Source: Lachnospiraceae bacterium
Lineage (GTDB): Bacteria > Bacillota_A > Clostridia > Lachnospirales > Lachnospiraceae
Reading direction: 5' to 3'
NCBI GenBank assembly: GCA_017416505.1
Contig: JAFQCI010000118.1
Coordinates: 1-20,350 of the forward strand
Length of the DNA: 20,350 nucleotides
In this document: positions 1 to 6,680 of the stretch, piece by piece
How positions within the stretch are numbered: position 1 is the stretch's first letter
How the letters are laid out: every line of letters starts with the position of its first letter
The notes under the pieces: generated by a model
What the model saw: the letters and a program-made list of their open reading frames with translations, nothing else
Told to the model about the DNA's origin: nothing
Database searches by the model: none
Position numbers and translations under genes: made by a program

Positions 1-1
1 A

Positions 2-415
2 AGTAGATTTAAGAACAGACAACTTCATATTGAGGACTATCTGCAAATGGTATCTGCGGAACAGAAAGAGTATGCAGAAGTGTTCGACTACCGTAAGATT
101 ACTGAAAAGAGCGGTGTCATCACAGACTATTGGACGGATAATCTATTGGAATTGATTTTACGCAAGGATAATCTTAATCAAGCATACAAGCGTGTAAAAT
201 CAAACAAAGGAGCTAGTGGAATTGACGGTATGCAGGTGGATGAACTTCTGCCCTTTCTGAGAGAAAACCAAGACATCTTAATCCAAGAGATAAAAAACGG
301 TAAATTTAGACCGAACCCAGTCCGAAGGGTAGAGATACCCAAAGAAACAAAAGGCGAGTTTCGTAAACTTGGAGTTCCGACAGTAGTTGACCGAGTGATA
401 CAACAGGCAATTACA
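2..415 (+). pseudogene. Group II intron-type reverse transcriptase, N-terminal fragment
   Basis: The reading frame is open from base 2, so the true start lies left of the window; the first in-window ATG is at 47. The protein contains the start of a retroelement reverse transcriptase domain as in LtrA-type group II intron-encoded proteins: a NLNQAYKRVKSNKGASGIDGM block (RT0-like), then KFRPNPVRRVEIPK and RKLGVPTVVDRVIQQA (RT1-like). It stops at about residue 121 after the first in-window Met, just after VDRVIQQA, where the family normally continues with the catalytic YxDD, maturase and HNH regions. None of these is present. At about 411 the sequence changes abruptly into an unrelated hydrolase gene in another frame. 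No intron 3' end (domains V-VI) is visible before the hydrolase. I read this as a dead remnant left by a deletion. The assignment to reverse transcriptase is firm; the intron subclass is not determined. Confidence 0.85.
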
Positions 416-710
416 TGATATTTATGTTGGAAATGCTGACTTAAAGAATCCAGAGGTATCAAATGTTTTTTACGAACATTTTGAACAATTTCCTCCAGTT
501 TTTATAACTTGTGATGCTAATGAATATGTGCGTGCAGATGCACATGTATTGTATAAAAAATGTGAGGATGCCGGTGTAGATACAATATTGATTGAAATGG
601 AGAATGCATTTCATGCATTTGCCCCAATTGGGACTGGCTCTCCGGAAACGAAGCAAATTCTTATTGATAGTATTGAATTTATACATCGTTGTTTTGAGAA
701 ACTTGCATAA
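411..710 (+). pseudogene. Alpha/beta-hydrolase (esterase/lipase), C-terminal fragment
   Basis: From 411 the frame reads LHDIYVGNADLKNPEVS and runs open to a TAA at 708-710, giving about 99 residues. It resembles the C-terminal third of alpha/beta-hydrolase fold-3 (HSL-type) esterases: a FPPVFITCDANEYVRADA segment (the usual PP-x-xI-x-x-x-x-x-D-x-L-R-D-A strand carrying the acid residue), then ENAFHAFA, which matches the 'xHxF' block holding the catalytic histidine. The nucleophile GxSxG region and the whole N-terminal half are missing. There is no ribosome-binding site or credible start, only an internal GTG at 528. The body abuts the reverse transcriptase fragment without a gap. It is most likely a gene destroyed by intron insertion followed by deletion, or by recombination between two unrelated loci. 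Confidence 0.75.
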
Positions 711-800
711 AGTTGTGGAAATAGTAAAAGGTGTTTTGTAGATGCCAAAATCGGGAGATTGAATGGACGAAATTCCAGTTTCACCACCTTTATCTCATTC

Positions 801-829
801 CCCAACGATTAGATTCGTGGGATTTTTTT
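801..829 (+). terminator. Possible rho-independent terminator
   Basis: CCCAACGA pairs with TCGTGGG, leaving one bulged A, across a short loop, and a run of seven T follows. It lies about 90 bases after the hydrolase fragment and 120 bases before the first AAA/nuclease gene. The stem is modest, so the call is tentative. I see nothing else convincing between 711 and 860. Confidence 0.45.
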
Positions 830-861
830 GTTAGGATGTGGTTGTATTTTAGACTAACTGT

Positions 862-942
862 CCAATAGGGAAACATTGCATTTTAAAAGGAAATCCATTA
901 TACTAACCATAAGAAAGAAACAGGATTTTGAAAGGATGTGAA
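862..942 (+). repeat. Promoter/leader repeat, copy A (direct repeat with 2799-2879)
   Basis: This 81-bp segment recurs at 2799-2879 with only three visible substitutions, all in its left third. It spans the candidate -35 and -10 boxes, the untranslated leader and the AAAGGA ribosome-binding site. Each copy stands directly before one of the two paralogous AAA/nuclease genes, so the duplicated unit was gene plus promoter. The identity of the noncoding leader is higher than that of parts of the coding regions. Confidence 0.9.
876..904 (+). promoter_or_regulatory. Sigma-A-type promoter of first AAA/nuclease gene
   Basis: TTGCAT at 876-881 and TATACT at 899-904 are separated by exactly 17 bases. 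The same pair (TTACAT, 17, TATACT) is kept in the duplicate copy upstream of the second gene. The predicted transcript starts near 911 and gives a short leader with AAAGGA at 931-936. Confidence 0.7.
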
Positions 943-947
943 ATGCT

Positions 948-2729
948 ATGATGGATACGAAAAAAATGACGAATACAAAAAATATAACAAATACAAAAAA
1001 TACAAAAATTACAGGAAGTAACATAAATACAGCCAACCTAACCAATACCGTAGGGATTGGAATCCAGGATTTTTTGGAATTACGTGAGAGTCATAATTTT
1101 TACATTGATAAAACTTCATTTATCAAGGAATGGTGGGAAAGTAACGACAGCGTAACCTTAATTACCCGCCCACGTCGTTTTGGTAAAACTTTGAATATGT
1201 CCATGGTGGAAGAATTTTTCTCCGTGGATTATGCAGGAAGAGGAGATTTATTCGAAGGACTTTCCATCTGGGAAGAAGAAAAATACCGGAATCTTCAGGG
1301 GACTTATCCGGTTATCAGCCTTTCTTTTGCAAGGATAAAAGAAATAGACATTGACTCTACCAAGAGACGAATCATTGAATTACTGATGGCACAGTTTGAA
1401 AAATATTCTTTTTTAACAGAAAGTGATAAATTATCCCGGAATGAAAAGGAATATGTAAGACGGATGGCAAGGGAGATGGATGCTTTTGAGGCTGGTTCAT
1501 CGCTACACCGTTTGTCGGATTATCTGTCCCGTCATTATGGCAAAAAGCCCATCATTCTTCTTGACGAATACGATACCCCGATGCAGGAAGCCTATGTGAA
1601 TGGTTTCTGGGATGAGATGGTAGCCTTTACCAGAAGTCTTTTTAATTCCACCTTTAAGACCAATCCGTATATGGGACGGGCAATTATGACCGGAATCACC
1701 GGAGTCTCGAAAGAGTCGGTTTTCTCGGATTTAAATAATCTGGAAGTAGTAACTACTACCTCAAATAAATATGCCACATCCTTTGGTTTTACGGAGGAAG
1801 AAGTATTCGCGGCTCTGGATGCAGTTGGCATGGGAGAAGAAAAGGAAAAAGTAAAAGAATGGTATGACGGTTTTGTGTTTGGAGAACAGGAAGATATCTA
1901 TAATCCATGGTCTATCCTTAATTTCCTGGCGAAAGGGAAATACGAAATCTATTGGGCCAATACCAGTTCCAACAGTCTGGTAGGTAAGCTGATTCGGGAA
2001 GGCAGTGATGAAATCAAGCAGTTCATGGAGCAACTGTTAAAAGGAAAGCATTTATTTTATCCCATTGATGAACAGATTGTTTACAATCAGTTAGATGATA
2101 ACGAAGAAGCCATCTGGAGCCTTCTGGTGGCAAGTGGTTACCTAAAAATTTTGGATTATGAAGATATGGAAAAGGTAGAAAGATGGCCGAATTATGAATT
2201 AGCGATTACCAATAAAGAAGTCCGGCTTATGTTTCATGGGATGATTAGTGGCTGGTTTAGTCCTGCAAATCGCTCCTACAATGGTTTTATAAAATCCATG
2301 TTTGCCAATGACATAAAAACCATGAATAAATATATGACCAACATCACTTTGCAGACCTTCAGTTATTTTGATACCGGAAAAGGAGTCATGGGAGACGAAC
2401 CGGAACGGTTTTACCATGGCTTTGTACTGGGATTGTTGGTAGATTTGAGAGAGGATTATGTACTAACCTCTAACTGGGAAAGTGGTTATGGAAGATATGA
2501 TGTTATGTTAGAACCAAGGGATAAGAGCAAAGATGCCTTTATTCTGGAATTTAAAGTAAGAGACCCGGAAGAAGAGAAAAGTTTATCCGAGACAGTAGAG
2601 AAAGCCCTCGCTCAGATAGAAGAAAAACAATACGAAGCAGACCTTATGGCAAGGGGCATTCCAAAAGAAACAATACGAAAATACGGCTTTGCCTTTGAAG
2701 GAAAGAAAGTACTGATAGGAACATTTTAA
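948..2729 (+). CDS. AAA-ATPase-like / PD-(D/E)XK nuclease family protein (copy 1)
   Basis: The 593-residue protein belongs to the AAA-ATPase_like family with a C-terminal PD-(D/E)XK nuclease-type (DUF1703) domain. The P-loop variant RPRRFGKT is at residues 74-81; it lacks the first glycine of a classical Walker A, as is usual for the family. The Walker B-like block IILLDEYD is at 202-209. The nuclease-like C terminus has the spacing D518, E534, K536 (RYDVM...LEFK). Family proteins are abundant in gut anaerobes and their function is not established; ATP-dependent nuclease, mobile-element and defence roles have been proposed. The start at 948 has AAAGGA 11 bases upstream. The first 35 residues are a Thr/Asn/Lys low-complexity stretch (TNTKN-type repeats) absent from the second copy. 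The next gene is a close paralogue, so this is a tandem duplication. No terminator is evident after the stop. Confidence 0.88.
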   Translation: MMDTKKMTNTKNITNTKNTKITGSNINTANLTNTVGIGIQDFLELRESHNFYIDKTSFIKEWWESNDSVTLITRPRRFGKTLNMSMVEEFFSVDYAGRGDLFEGLSIWEEEKYRNLQGTYPVISLSFARIKEIDIDSTKRRIIELLMAQFEKYSFLTESDKLSRNEKEYVRRMAREMDAFEAGSSLHRLSDYLSRHYGKKPIILLDEYDTPMQEAYVNGFWDEMVAFTRSLFNSTFKTNPYMGRAIMTGITGVSKESVFSDLNNLEVVTTTSNKYATSFGFTEEEVFAALDAVGMGEEKEKVKEWYDGFVFGEQEDIYNPWSILNFLAKGKYEIYWANTSSNSLVGKLIREGSDEIKQFMEQLLKGKHLFYPIDEQIVYNQLDDNEEAIWSLLVASGYLKILDYEDMEKVERWPNYELAITNKEVRLMFHGMISGWFSPANRSYNGFIKSMFANDIKTMNKYMTNITLQTFSYFDTGKGVMGDEPERFYHGFVLGLLVDLREDYVLTSNWESGYGRYDVMLEPRDKSKDAFILEFKVRDPEEEKSLSETVEKALAQIEEKQYEADLMARGIPKETIRKYGFAFEGKKVLIGTF

Positions 2730-2798
2730 CTTTTCACATTCCTTTTACAGTGTTATTTTGATTTTTAATAAAATAAATTTGATTCGATTTGATTTGTC

Positions 2799-2879
2799 CC
2801 AATAGAGAAACATTACATTTTAATAGGAAATCCATTATACTAACCATAAGAAAGAAACAGGATTTTGAAAGGATGTGAA
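2799..2879 (+). repeat. Promoter/leader repeat, copy B (direct repeat with 862-942)
   Basis: This is the second copy of the 81-bp promoter/leader segment, offset by 1937 bases from copy A. The junction with the AT-rich bases 2730-2798 marks the left edge of the duplicated unit. That gap shows no hairpin terminator and no further gene. Confidence 0.9.
2813..2841 (+). promoter_or_regulatory. Sigma-A-type promoter of second AAA/nuclease gene
   Basis: TTACAT at 2813-2818 and TATACT at 2836-2841 have a 17-base spacer. This is the homologous position to the promoter at 876-904, with one substitution in the -35 box. It suggests that the two paralogues are transcribed independently. Confidence 0.68.
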
Positions 2880-4576
2880 TGGATATGACCCATACCGTAG
2901 GAATCGGAATACAGGATTTTCTAAAATTACGAGAGAATCATAATTTTTACGTTGATAAAACTTTATTCATCAAGGAGTGGTGGGAATGTGGTGATGATGT
3001 TACTTTAATTACCCGCCCACGTCGTTTCGGAAAAACATTAAATATGTCCATGGTAGAAGAATTTTTTTCCGTGGATTACGCAGGAAGAGGGGATTTATTC
3101 GAAGGGCTTTCTATTTGGGAAGAAGAAAAGTACCAAAGTCTTCAGGGAACCTATCCGGTCATCAGTCTTTCTTTCGCTAATATAAAAGAAACCAACTACC
3201 AGGTAACACGGAAAAAGATATGCCAGCAGCTGGTAGAGTTATATGCAAAACATTCCTACTTGCTGGGGGATGATTTGTTATATGAAACAGAAAAGGAATA
3301 TTTTAAACGTGTGAATATAGATATGGATGATGCAGATGCTACCATTGCCCTGAACCGCTTATCAGAGTATCTTGCCCGCTATTACGGAAAAAAGCCAATT
3401 ATTCTTCTTGACGAATATGATACCCCGATGCAGGAAGCTTATGTGAATGGTTACTGGGATCAAATGGTAGCCTTTACCAGAAGCCTTTTTAACTCCACAT
3501 TTAAGACGAATCCATACTTGGGACGTGGAATCATGACCGGAATTACCAGAGTAAGTAAAGAGCCGGTTTTTTCGGATTTAAATAATATGGAAGTAGTAAC
3601 CACAACATCAAATAAATATGCCACATCTTTTGGTTTTACGGAAGAGGAAGTATTTGCGTCACTGGATGCCTGTGGAAAGGGAGCGGAAAAAGAAAAAGTT
3701 AAGGAATGGTATGATGGATTCGTATTTGGAAAACACAGGGATATCTATAACCCATGGTCAATTATTAACTTTTTGGATAAAGGTAAATATATCGCCTACT
3801 GGGCAAATACCAGTTCCAACAGTCTGGTGGGAAAACTAATCCGAGAAGGAGACAGGAGGATAAAACTGACCTTTGAACGTTTGTTAAAAGGAGAAATCAT
3901 AAAGTGTCCCATTGATGAACAGATTGTATATAACCAGCTTGACGATAATGAAGCTGCTATCTGGAGTCTCTTGGTAGCCAGTGGATATTTAAAGGTGATA
4001 AGCTATGAGAATTTACTGCTTATCGGAGATGAGGAGCCTTTATACGAACTGACCTTTACCAACTATGAAGTGCGACGTATGTTTTACAGTATGGTAAGAG
4101 GCTGGTTTGCCAAACCGGGAGCAGGTTACAATGATTTTCTTAATTCACTGATTTTAGGTGATTTAAAAGCAATGAATTATTATATGCAGCGGCTAACTAT
4201 CACGATGTTCAGTTATTTTGATACCGGAAAAGGGAAATTTGGGGATGAACCGGAACGGTTTTATCATGGATTTGTACTTGGTCTTTTAGTGGATTTAGGC
4301 AGGGACTATATCGTAACGTCTAATAGGGAAAGTGGTTTTGGAAGATACGATGTGATGATAGAACCAAAAGATAAAACGAAAGATGCTTTTGTTCTGGAAT
4401 TTAAAGTCAGGGACATGGAGGATGAGAAAAGTTTATCCGATACCGTGGAAAAAGCTCTTGCCCAGATAGAAGAAAAACAATATGAAACAGACCTTATTGC
4501 AAAGGGCATTCCAAAAGAAAAGATACGCAAATATGGATTTGCTTTCGAAGGAAAGAATGTTTTGATTGGTTCATAG
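2879..4576 (+). CDS. AAA-ATPase-like / PD-(D/E)XK nuclease family protein (copy 2)
   Basis: This 565-residue paralogue of the preceding gene has the same layout: RPRRFGKT at residues 46-53, IILLDEYD at 175-182, and the nuclease-type residues D491, E507 and K509. Long blocks are almost identical to copy 1 (P-loop region, the YDTPMQEAYVNG block, the EFKVRD tail). Residues of about 101-170 and about 372-440 are clearly diverged, so conservation is mosaic. Two starts are possible: ATG 2879, only 5 bases after AAAGGA, or ATG 2885, 11 bases after it, which copies the spacing of gene 1. The second would shorten the protein by two residues. Copy 2 lacks the Thr/Asn/Lys-rich N-terminal extension. A strong terminator follows 14 bases after the stop. 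Molecular function is unknown; the ATPase-plus-nuclease reading comes from family knowledge and visible motifs. Confidence 0.88.
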   Translation: MDMTHTVGIGIQDFLKLRENHNFYVDKTLFIKEWWECGDDVTLITRPRRFGKTLNMSMVEEFFSVDYAGRGDLFEGLSIWEEEKYQSLQGTYPVISLSFANIKETNYQVTRKKICQQLVELYAKHSYLLGDDLLYETEKEYFKRVNIDMDDADATIALNRLSEYLARYYGKKPIILLDEYDTPMQEAYVNGYWDQMVAFTRSLFNSTFKTNPYLGRGIMTGITRVSKEPVFSDLNNMEVVTTTSNKYATSFGFTEEEVFASLDACGKGAEKEKVKEWYDGFVFGKHRDIYNPWSIINFLDKGKYIAYWANTSSNSLVGKLIREGDRRIKLTFERLLKGEIIKCPIDEQIVYNQLDDNEAAIWSLLVASGYLKVISYENLLLIGDEEPLYELTFTNYEVRRMFYSMVRGWFAKPGAGYNDFLNSLILGDLKAMNYYMQRLTITMFSYFDTGKGKFGDEPERFYHGFVLGLLVDLGRDYIVTSNRESGFGRYDVMIEPKDKTKDAFVLEFKVRDMEDEKSLSDTVEKALAQIEEKQYETDLIAKGIPKEKIRKYGFAFEGKNVLIGS

Positions 4577-4590
4577 GAAGAATTAAAAAA

Positions 4591-4666
4591 GTCCTGTAAA
4601 CCAGATAATTTTACTTGGATGATGTAAGAATCATTAAGGATTTATCTGTGTTTACAGGGCTTTTTT
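4591..4666 (+). terminator. Long-stem rho-independent terminator after AAA/nuclease pair
   Basis: GTCCTGTAAAC (4591-4601) pairs with GTTTACAGGGC (4650-4660), with one G-U pair. The stem continues inward with CAGATAA (4602-4608) and TTATCTG (4642-4648) across a single bulged T. Six T follow. A similarly placed terminator follows the third-copy remnant at 18.2 kb. Confidence 0.85.
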
Positions 4667-4922
4667 ATCATTACGAAAGTCACAGTGTGTAGCAATTTAC
4701 AGATATTGGAGATATTAAAATACCTTTTGAATTCAATGTTATTTTGCAAAAGAGTTGTAATGATTTTACATATAGAGTGCATAATATATGACAAAATGAG
4801 GAAACTATAGGAATGAGAAAAAGATAGTTTTTGTTGTGATATCAATAAAAACACAGCCACACTAGTGGTGGCTTACAAGATACGCGGTGAATCATTAAGA
4901 ATTAAAGTAGAGGTTAAAGCAA
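4667..4922 (+). promoter_or_regulatory. Intergenic leader region of fprA
   Basis: There is no credible gene in this 256-base gap. It holds a weak candidate promoter (TTGTAA at 4755-4760, CATAAT at 4780-4785, 19-base spacer). An AT-rich inverted repeat follows (AAACTAT 4802-4808, ATAGTTT 4824-4830). A small hairpin, AGCCAC (4855-4860) with GTGGCT (4868-4873), has no T run after it. AGAGG about 10 bases before ATG 4923 serves as ribosome-binding site. The promoter assignment is weak; the hairpins are direct readings. Confidence 0.35.
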
Positions 4923-6086
4923 ATGACAGTAGCAAGTGATATAAAATATATTGGTGTCAATGACCATGACATCGATTTGTTTGAGGGAATTTATCGTGTA
5001 CCCAATGGGATGTCCTATAATTCCTATGCCATTTTAGATGAAAAGGTTGCTATTTTGGATACGGTGGATGAGAAATTTACCAGTCAGTGGTTAAAACAGG
5101 TTGAGAAAGTGTTGGGAAACCGAAAACCGGATTATCTGATTATCCAGCATATGGAACCGGATCATTCGGCGAATATTATGAACTTTATGAAAGAATATCC
5201 GGAAACCATATTGGTGGCTTCTGCCAAAGCATTTATGATGATGGAACATTTTTTCGGAACAGAATTTACACAAAACCGAATGGTTGTGTCGGATGGGGAG
5301 GTACTTTCCCTTGGAACACATCAATTAATCTTTGTTGCCGCAGCCATGGTACATTGGCCTGAGGTGATGGTAACTTACGATGCCACAGACAAGGTTTTGT
5401 TTTCTGCGGATGCATTTGGTAAGTTTGGAGCTCTGGATGAAGAGGAGGACTGGATTTGTGAAGCTAGGCGATATTATATTGGCATTGTAGGAAAATATGG
5501 GATTCAGGTTCAAAACTTGTTAAAAAAGATGGCAGTCTGGGAGATTCAAAGGATATGTCCCCTTCATGGACCTGTATTAACAGAAAACATTGAATATTAT
5601 GTCAACTTATATCATATCTGGTCCTCGTATCAGCCGGAGGAAGAAGGAATTTTCATCGCATACACTTCCATTTATGGGAATACCAAAAAAGCAGTGATGT
5701 TATTGGAGGAAACGTTAAAAGAGAAGGGCTGCGAGAAGGTGATGGTAAAAGATTTGATACGATGTGATAAGTCGAAAGCGGTGGCAGATGCTTTTCGGTA
5801 CAGTAAGATTGTTTTGGCGACTACAACCTATAATAATGAAATTTTTCCTGATATGCGTGAATTTATCGATTATCTGACGGAGCGGAATTTTAGCAACAGA
5901 GTGGTGGCATTTATAGAAAATGGAAGCTGGGCTCCGATGGTTGCCAAGGCAATGCGGGAGAAGTTTGAAAAAAGCAAGGGATTAAGGTTTGCAGATACTA
6001 CAGTAAAAATTACTTCTGCTTTAAATGAAGAAAGCAGGGCTAAGATAGAACAACTTGCAGAGGAATTACAGTCTATGGGAAGGTGA
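4923..6086 (+). CDS. fprA: FprA family A-type flavoprotein (flavodiiron protein)
   Basis: This 387-residue protein has the two-domain layout of class A flavodiiron proteins. The N-terminal metallo-beta-lactamase-like domain (about 1-240) carries the diiron ligand set H76-x-E78-x-D80 (HMEPDH), H144, D163 and H215. The C-terminal flavodoxin domain (about 243-385) begins with FIAYTSIYGNTKKA, the FMN phosphate-binding loop. Such cytoplasmic enzymes reduce O2 to water and/or NO to N2O with electrons from rubredoxin or coenzyme F420, protecting strict anaerobes. Rubredoxin is encoded 148 bases downstream, which supports that electron path. There is no C-terminal rubredoxin or flavin reductase extension, so this is the minimal class A form. 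O2 versus NO preference cannot be read from the sequence. Length and all expected metal ligands are normal. Confidence 0.93.
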   Translation: MTVASDIKYIGVNDHDIDLFEGIYRVPNGMSYNSYAILDEKVAILDTVDEKFTSQWLKQVEKVLGNRKPDYLIIQHMEPDHSANIMNFMKEYPETILVASAKAFMMMEHFFGTEFTQNRMVVSDGEVLSLGTHQLIFVAAAMVHWPEVMVTYDATDKVLFSADAFGKFGALDEEEDWICEARRYYIGIVGKYGIQVQNLLKKMAVWEIQRICPLHGPVLTENIEYYVNLYHIWSSYQPEEEGIFIAYTSIYGNTKKAVMLLEETLKEKGCEKVMVKDLIRCDKSKAVADAFRYSKIVLATTTYNNEIFPDMREFIDYLTERNFSNRVVAFIENGSWAPMVAKAMREKFEKSKGLRFADTTVKITSALNEESRAKIEQLAEELQSMGR

Positions 6087-6098
6087 TATAAAAGTAAC

Positions 6099-6164
6099 AA
6101 GATAAGTTTTTGAATCTTTGTAATATCGTAAGTAATTGTAAAACTATCAAAAACTTATCTTTTA
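6099..6164 (+). terminator. Inverted repeat / probable terminator after fprA
   Basis: AAGATAAGTTTTTGA (6099-6113) and its exact complement at 6147-6161 form a perfect 15-bp stem with a 33-base loop, followed by a few T. It begins 12 bases after the fprA stop. The long loop and short T run make it a weaker terminator than the one at 4.6 kb, so some read-through to rubredoxin is possible. Confidence 0.6.
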
Positions 6165-6234
6165 AATCACTTTCACAAAAAAGCATTATAGTTTCGCAAT
6201 TGTCAAAATTGATATGGTTAAGGAGGTAAGTACA

Positions 6235-6396
6235 ATGAAATATGTATGTGACGTATGTGGATGGATTTATGATGAAGAAGAGGGGGCACCGGATATGGGG
6301 ATTGCACCAGGAACGAAGTTTGAAGACCTACCGGAGGATTTTTTGTGTCCGCTATGTTCTGTGGGAAAAGAACTTTTTAGTGAAGTAAGTGAATAG
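6235..6396 (+). CDS. Rubredoxin
   Basis: This 53-residue electron carrier has the four cysteines that bind a single Fe: C5-x-x-C8 (CDVCG) and C38-x-x-C41 (CPLC), plus the usual conserved [11 protein letters not shown] and LPEDFLCP segments. The length is typical. An in-frame ATG exists at 6214, but AAGGAGG at 6220-6226 sits just before ATG 6235, which also gives the canonical MKYVCDVC start, so 6235 was chosen. It lies between fprA and a ferredoxin-dependent 2-oxoacid oxidoreductase. Rubredoxin is the known electron donor of many flavodiiron proteins, so the likely role is passing electrons to FprA. No separate strong promoter is visible. The stop codon runs directly into a purine-rich repeat tract. 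Confidence 0.96.
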   Translation: MKYVCDVCGWIYDEEEGAPDMGIAPGTKFEDLPEDFLCPLCSVGKELFSEVSE

Positions 6397-6600
6397 AAAT
6401 AGGTGAAGGGAAATAGGAAAATAGAAATAAGAAAACAGAAATAGGAAAATAGATATGGAAAAACAGAAATAAGAAAATACAAATAGGAAAATAGAAAAAG
6501 AAATAGGAAAGTAGAAATGGAAAACAGAAATAAGAAAATACAAATAGGAAAACAGAAATAGGAAAATGGAAAAAAGAAAAATCGAAGATAAGAAAATATG
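6397..6600 (+). repeat. Purine-rich degenerate tandem repeat tract
   Basis: About 200 bases are made almost only of A and G with scattered T and very few C. They are built from degenerate units of the type GAAATAGGAAAATA / GAAAACA. A higher-order repeat of about 63 bases is visible: the block starting near 6454 recurs near 6517, with a long identical core beginning CAGAAATAAGAAAATAC. The tract starts at the rubredoxin stop codon and ends just before the hairpin upstream of the oxidoreductase genes. Open frames on the opposite strand (Phe/Leu/Ser/Tyr-rich) are by-products of its composition. Slipped-strand length change is plausible. Confidence 0.85.
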
Positions 6601-6615
6601 TATATGGTGTAACAA

Positions 6616-6656
6616 GTGCATTTATGGTTACTTGTGCACAGTAACCATAAATGCAC
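6616..6656. repeat. Perfect 17-bp inverted repeat upstream of oxidoreductase operon
   Basis: GTGCATTTATGGTTACT (6616-6632) and its exact complement (6640-6656) flank the 7-base loop TGTGCAC. No T run follows, so it is not a standard intrinsic terminator. It ends 24 bases before the start of the gamma-delta subunit gene. It could be a leader hairpin, an mRNA-stabilising stem or a protein-binding palindrome. Its inner GTTACT/AGTAAC matches the ends of the MITE-like element at 13.66 kb, so it could also be a small relic of a related element. Confidence 0.85.
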
Positions 6657-6680
6657 ATGAGGCAAAGAAGGGAAGCAAAC

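Noticed and set aside
2..710. A complete group II intron or a retron
   Set aside because: There is no YxDD catalytic region, maturase domain or intron domain V/VI, and the sequence switches to a hydrolase gene at about 411.
727..791. AAAGGTG/CACCTTT inverted repeat after the hydrolase fragment
   Set aside because: Seven base pairs separated by about 50 bases is within chance expectation for this composition, and no T run follows.
6195..6212. CAATT/AATTG inverted repeat as an oxygen-regulator operator before rubredoxin
   Set aside because: The arms are only 5 bp in an AT-rich stretch and match no regulator consensus I can name with confidence.
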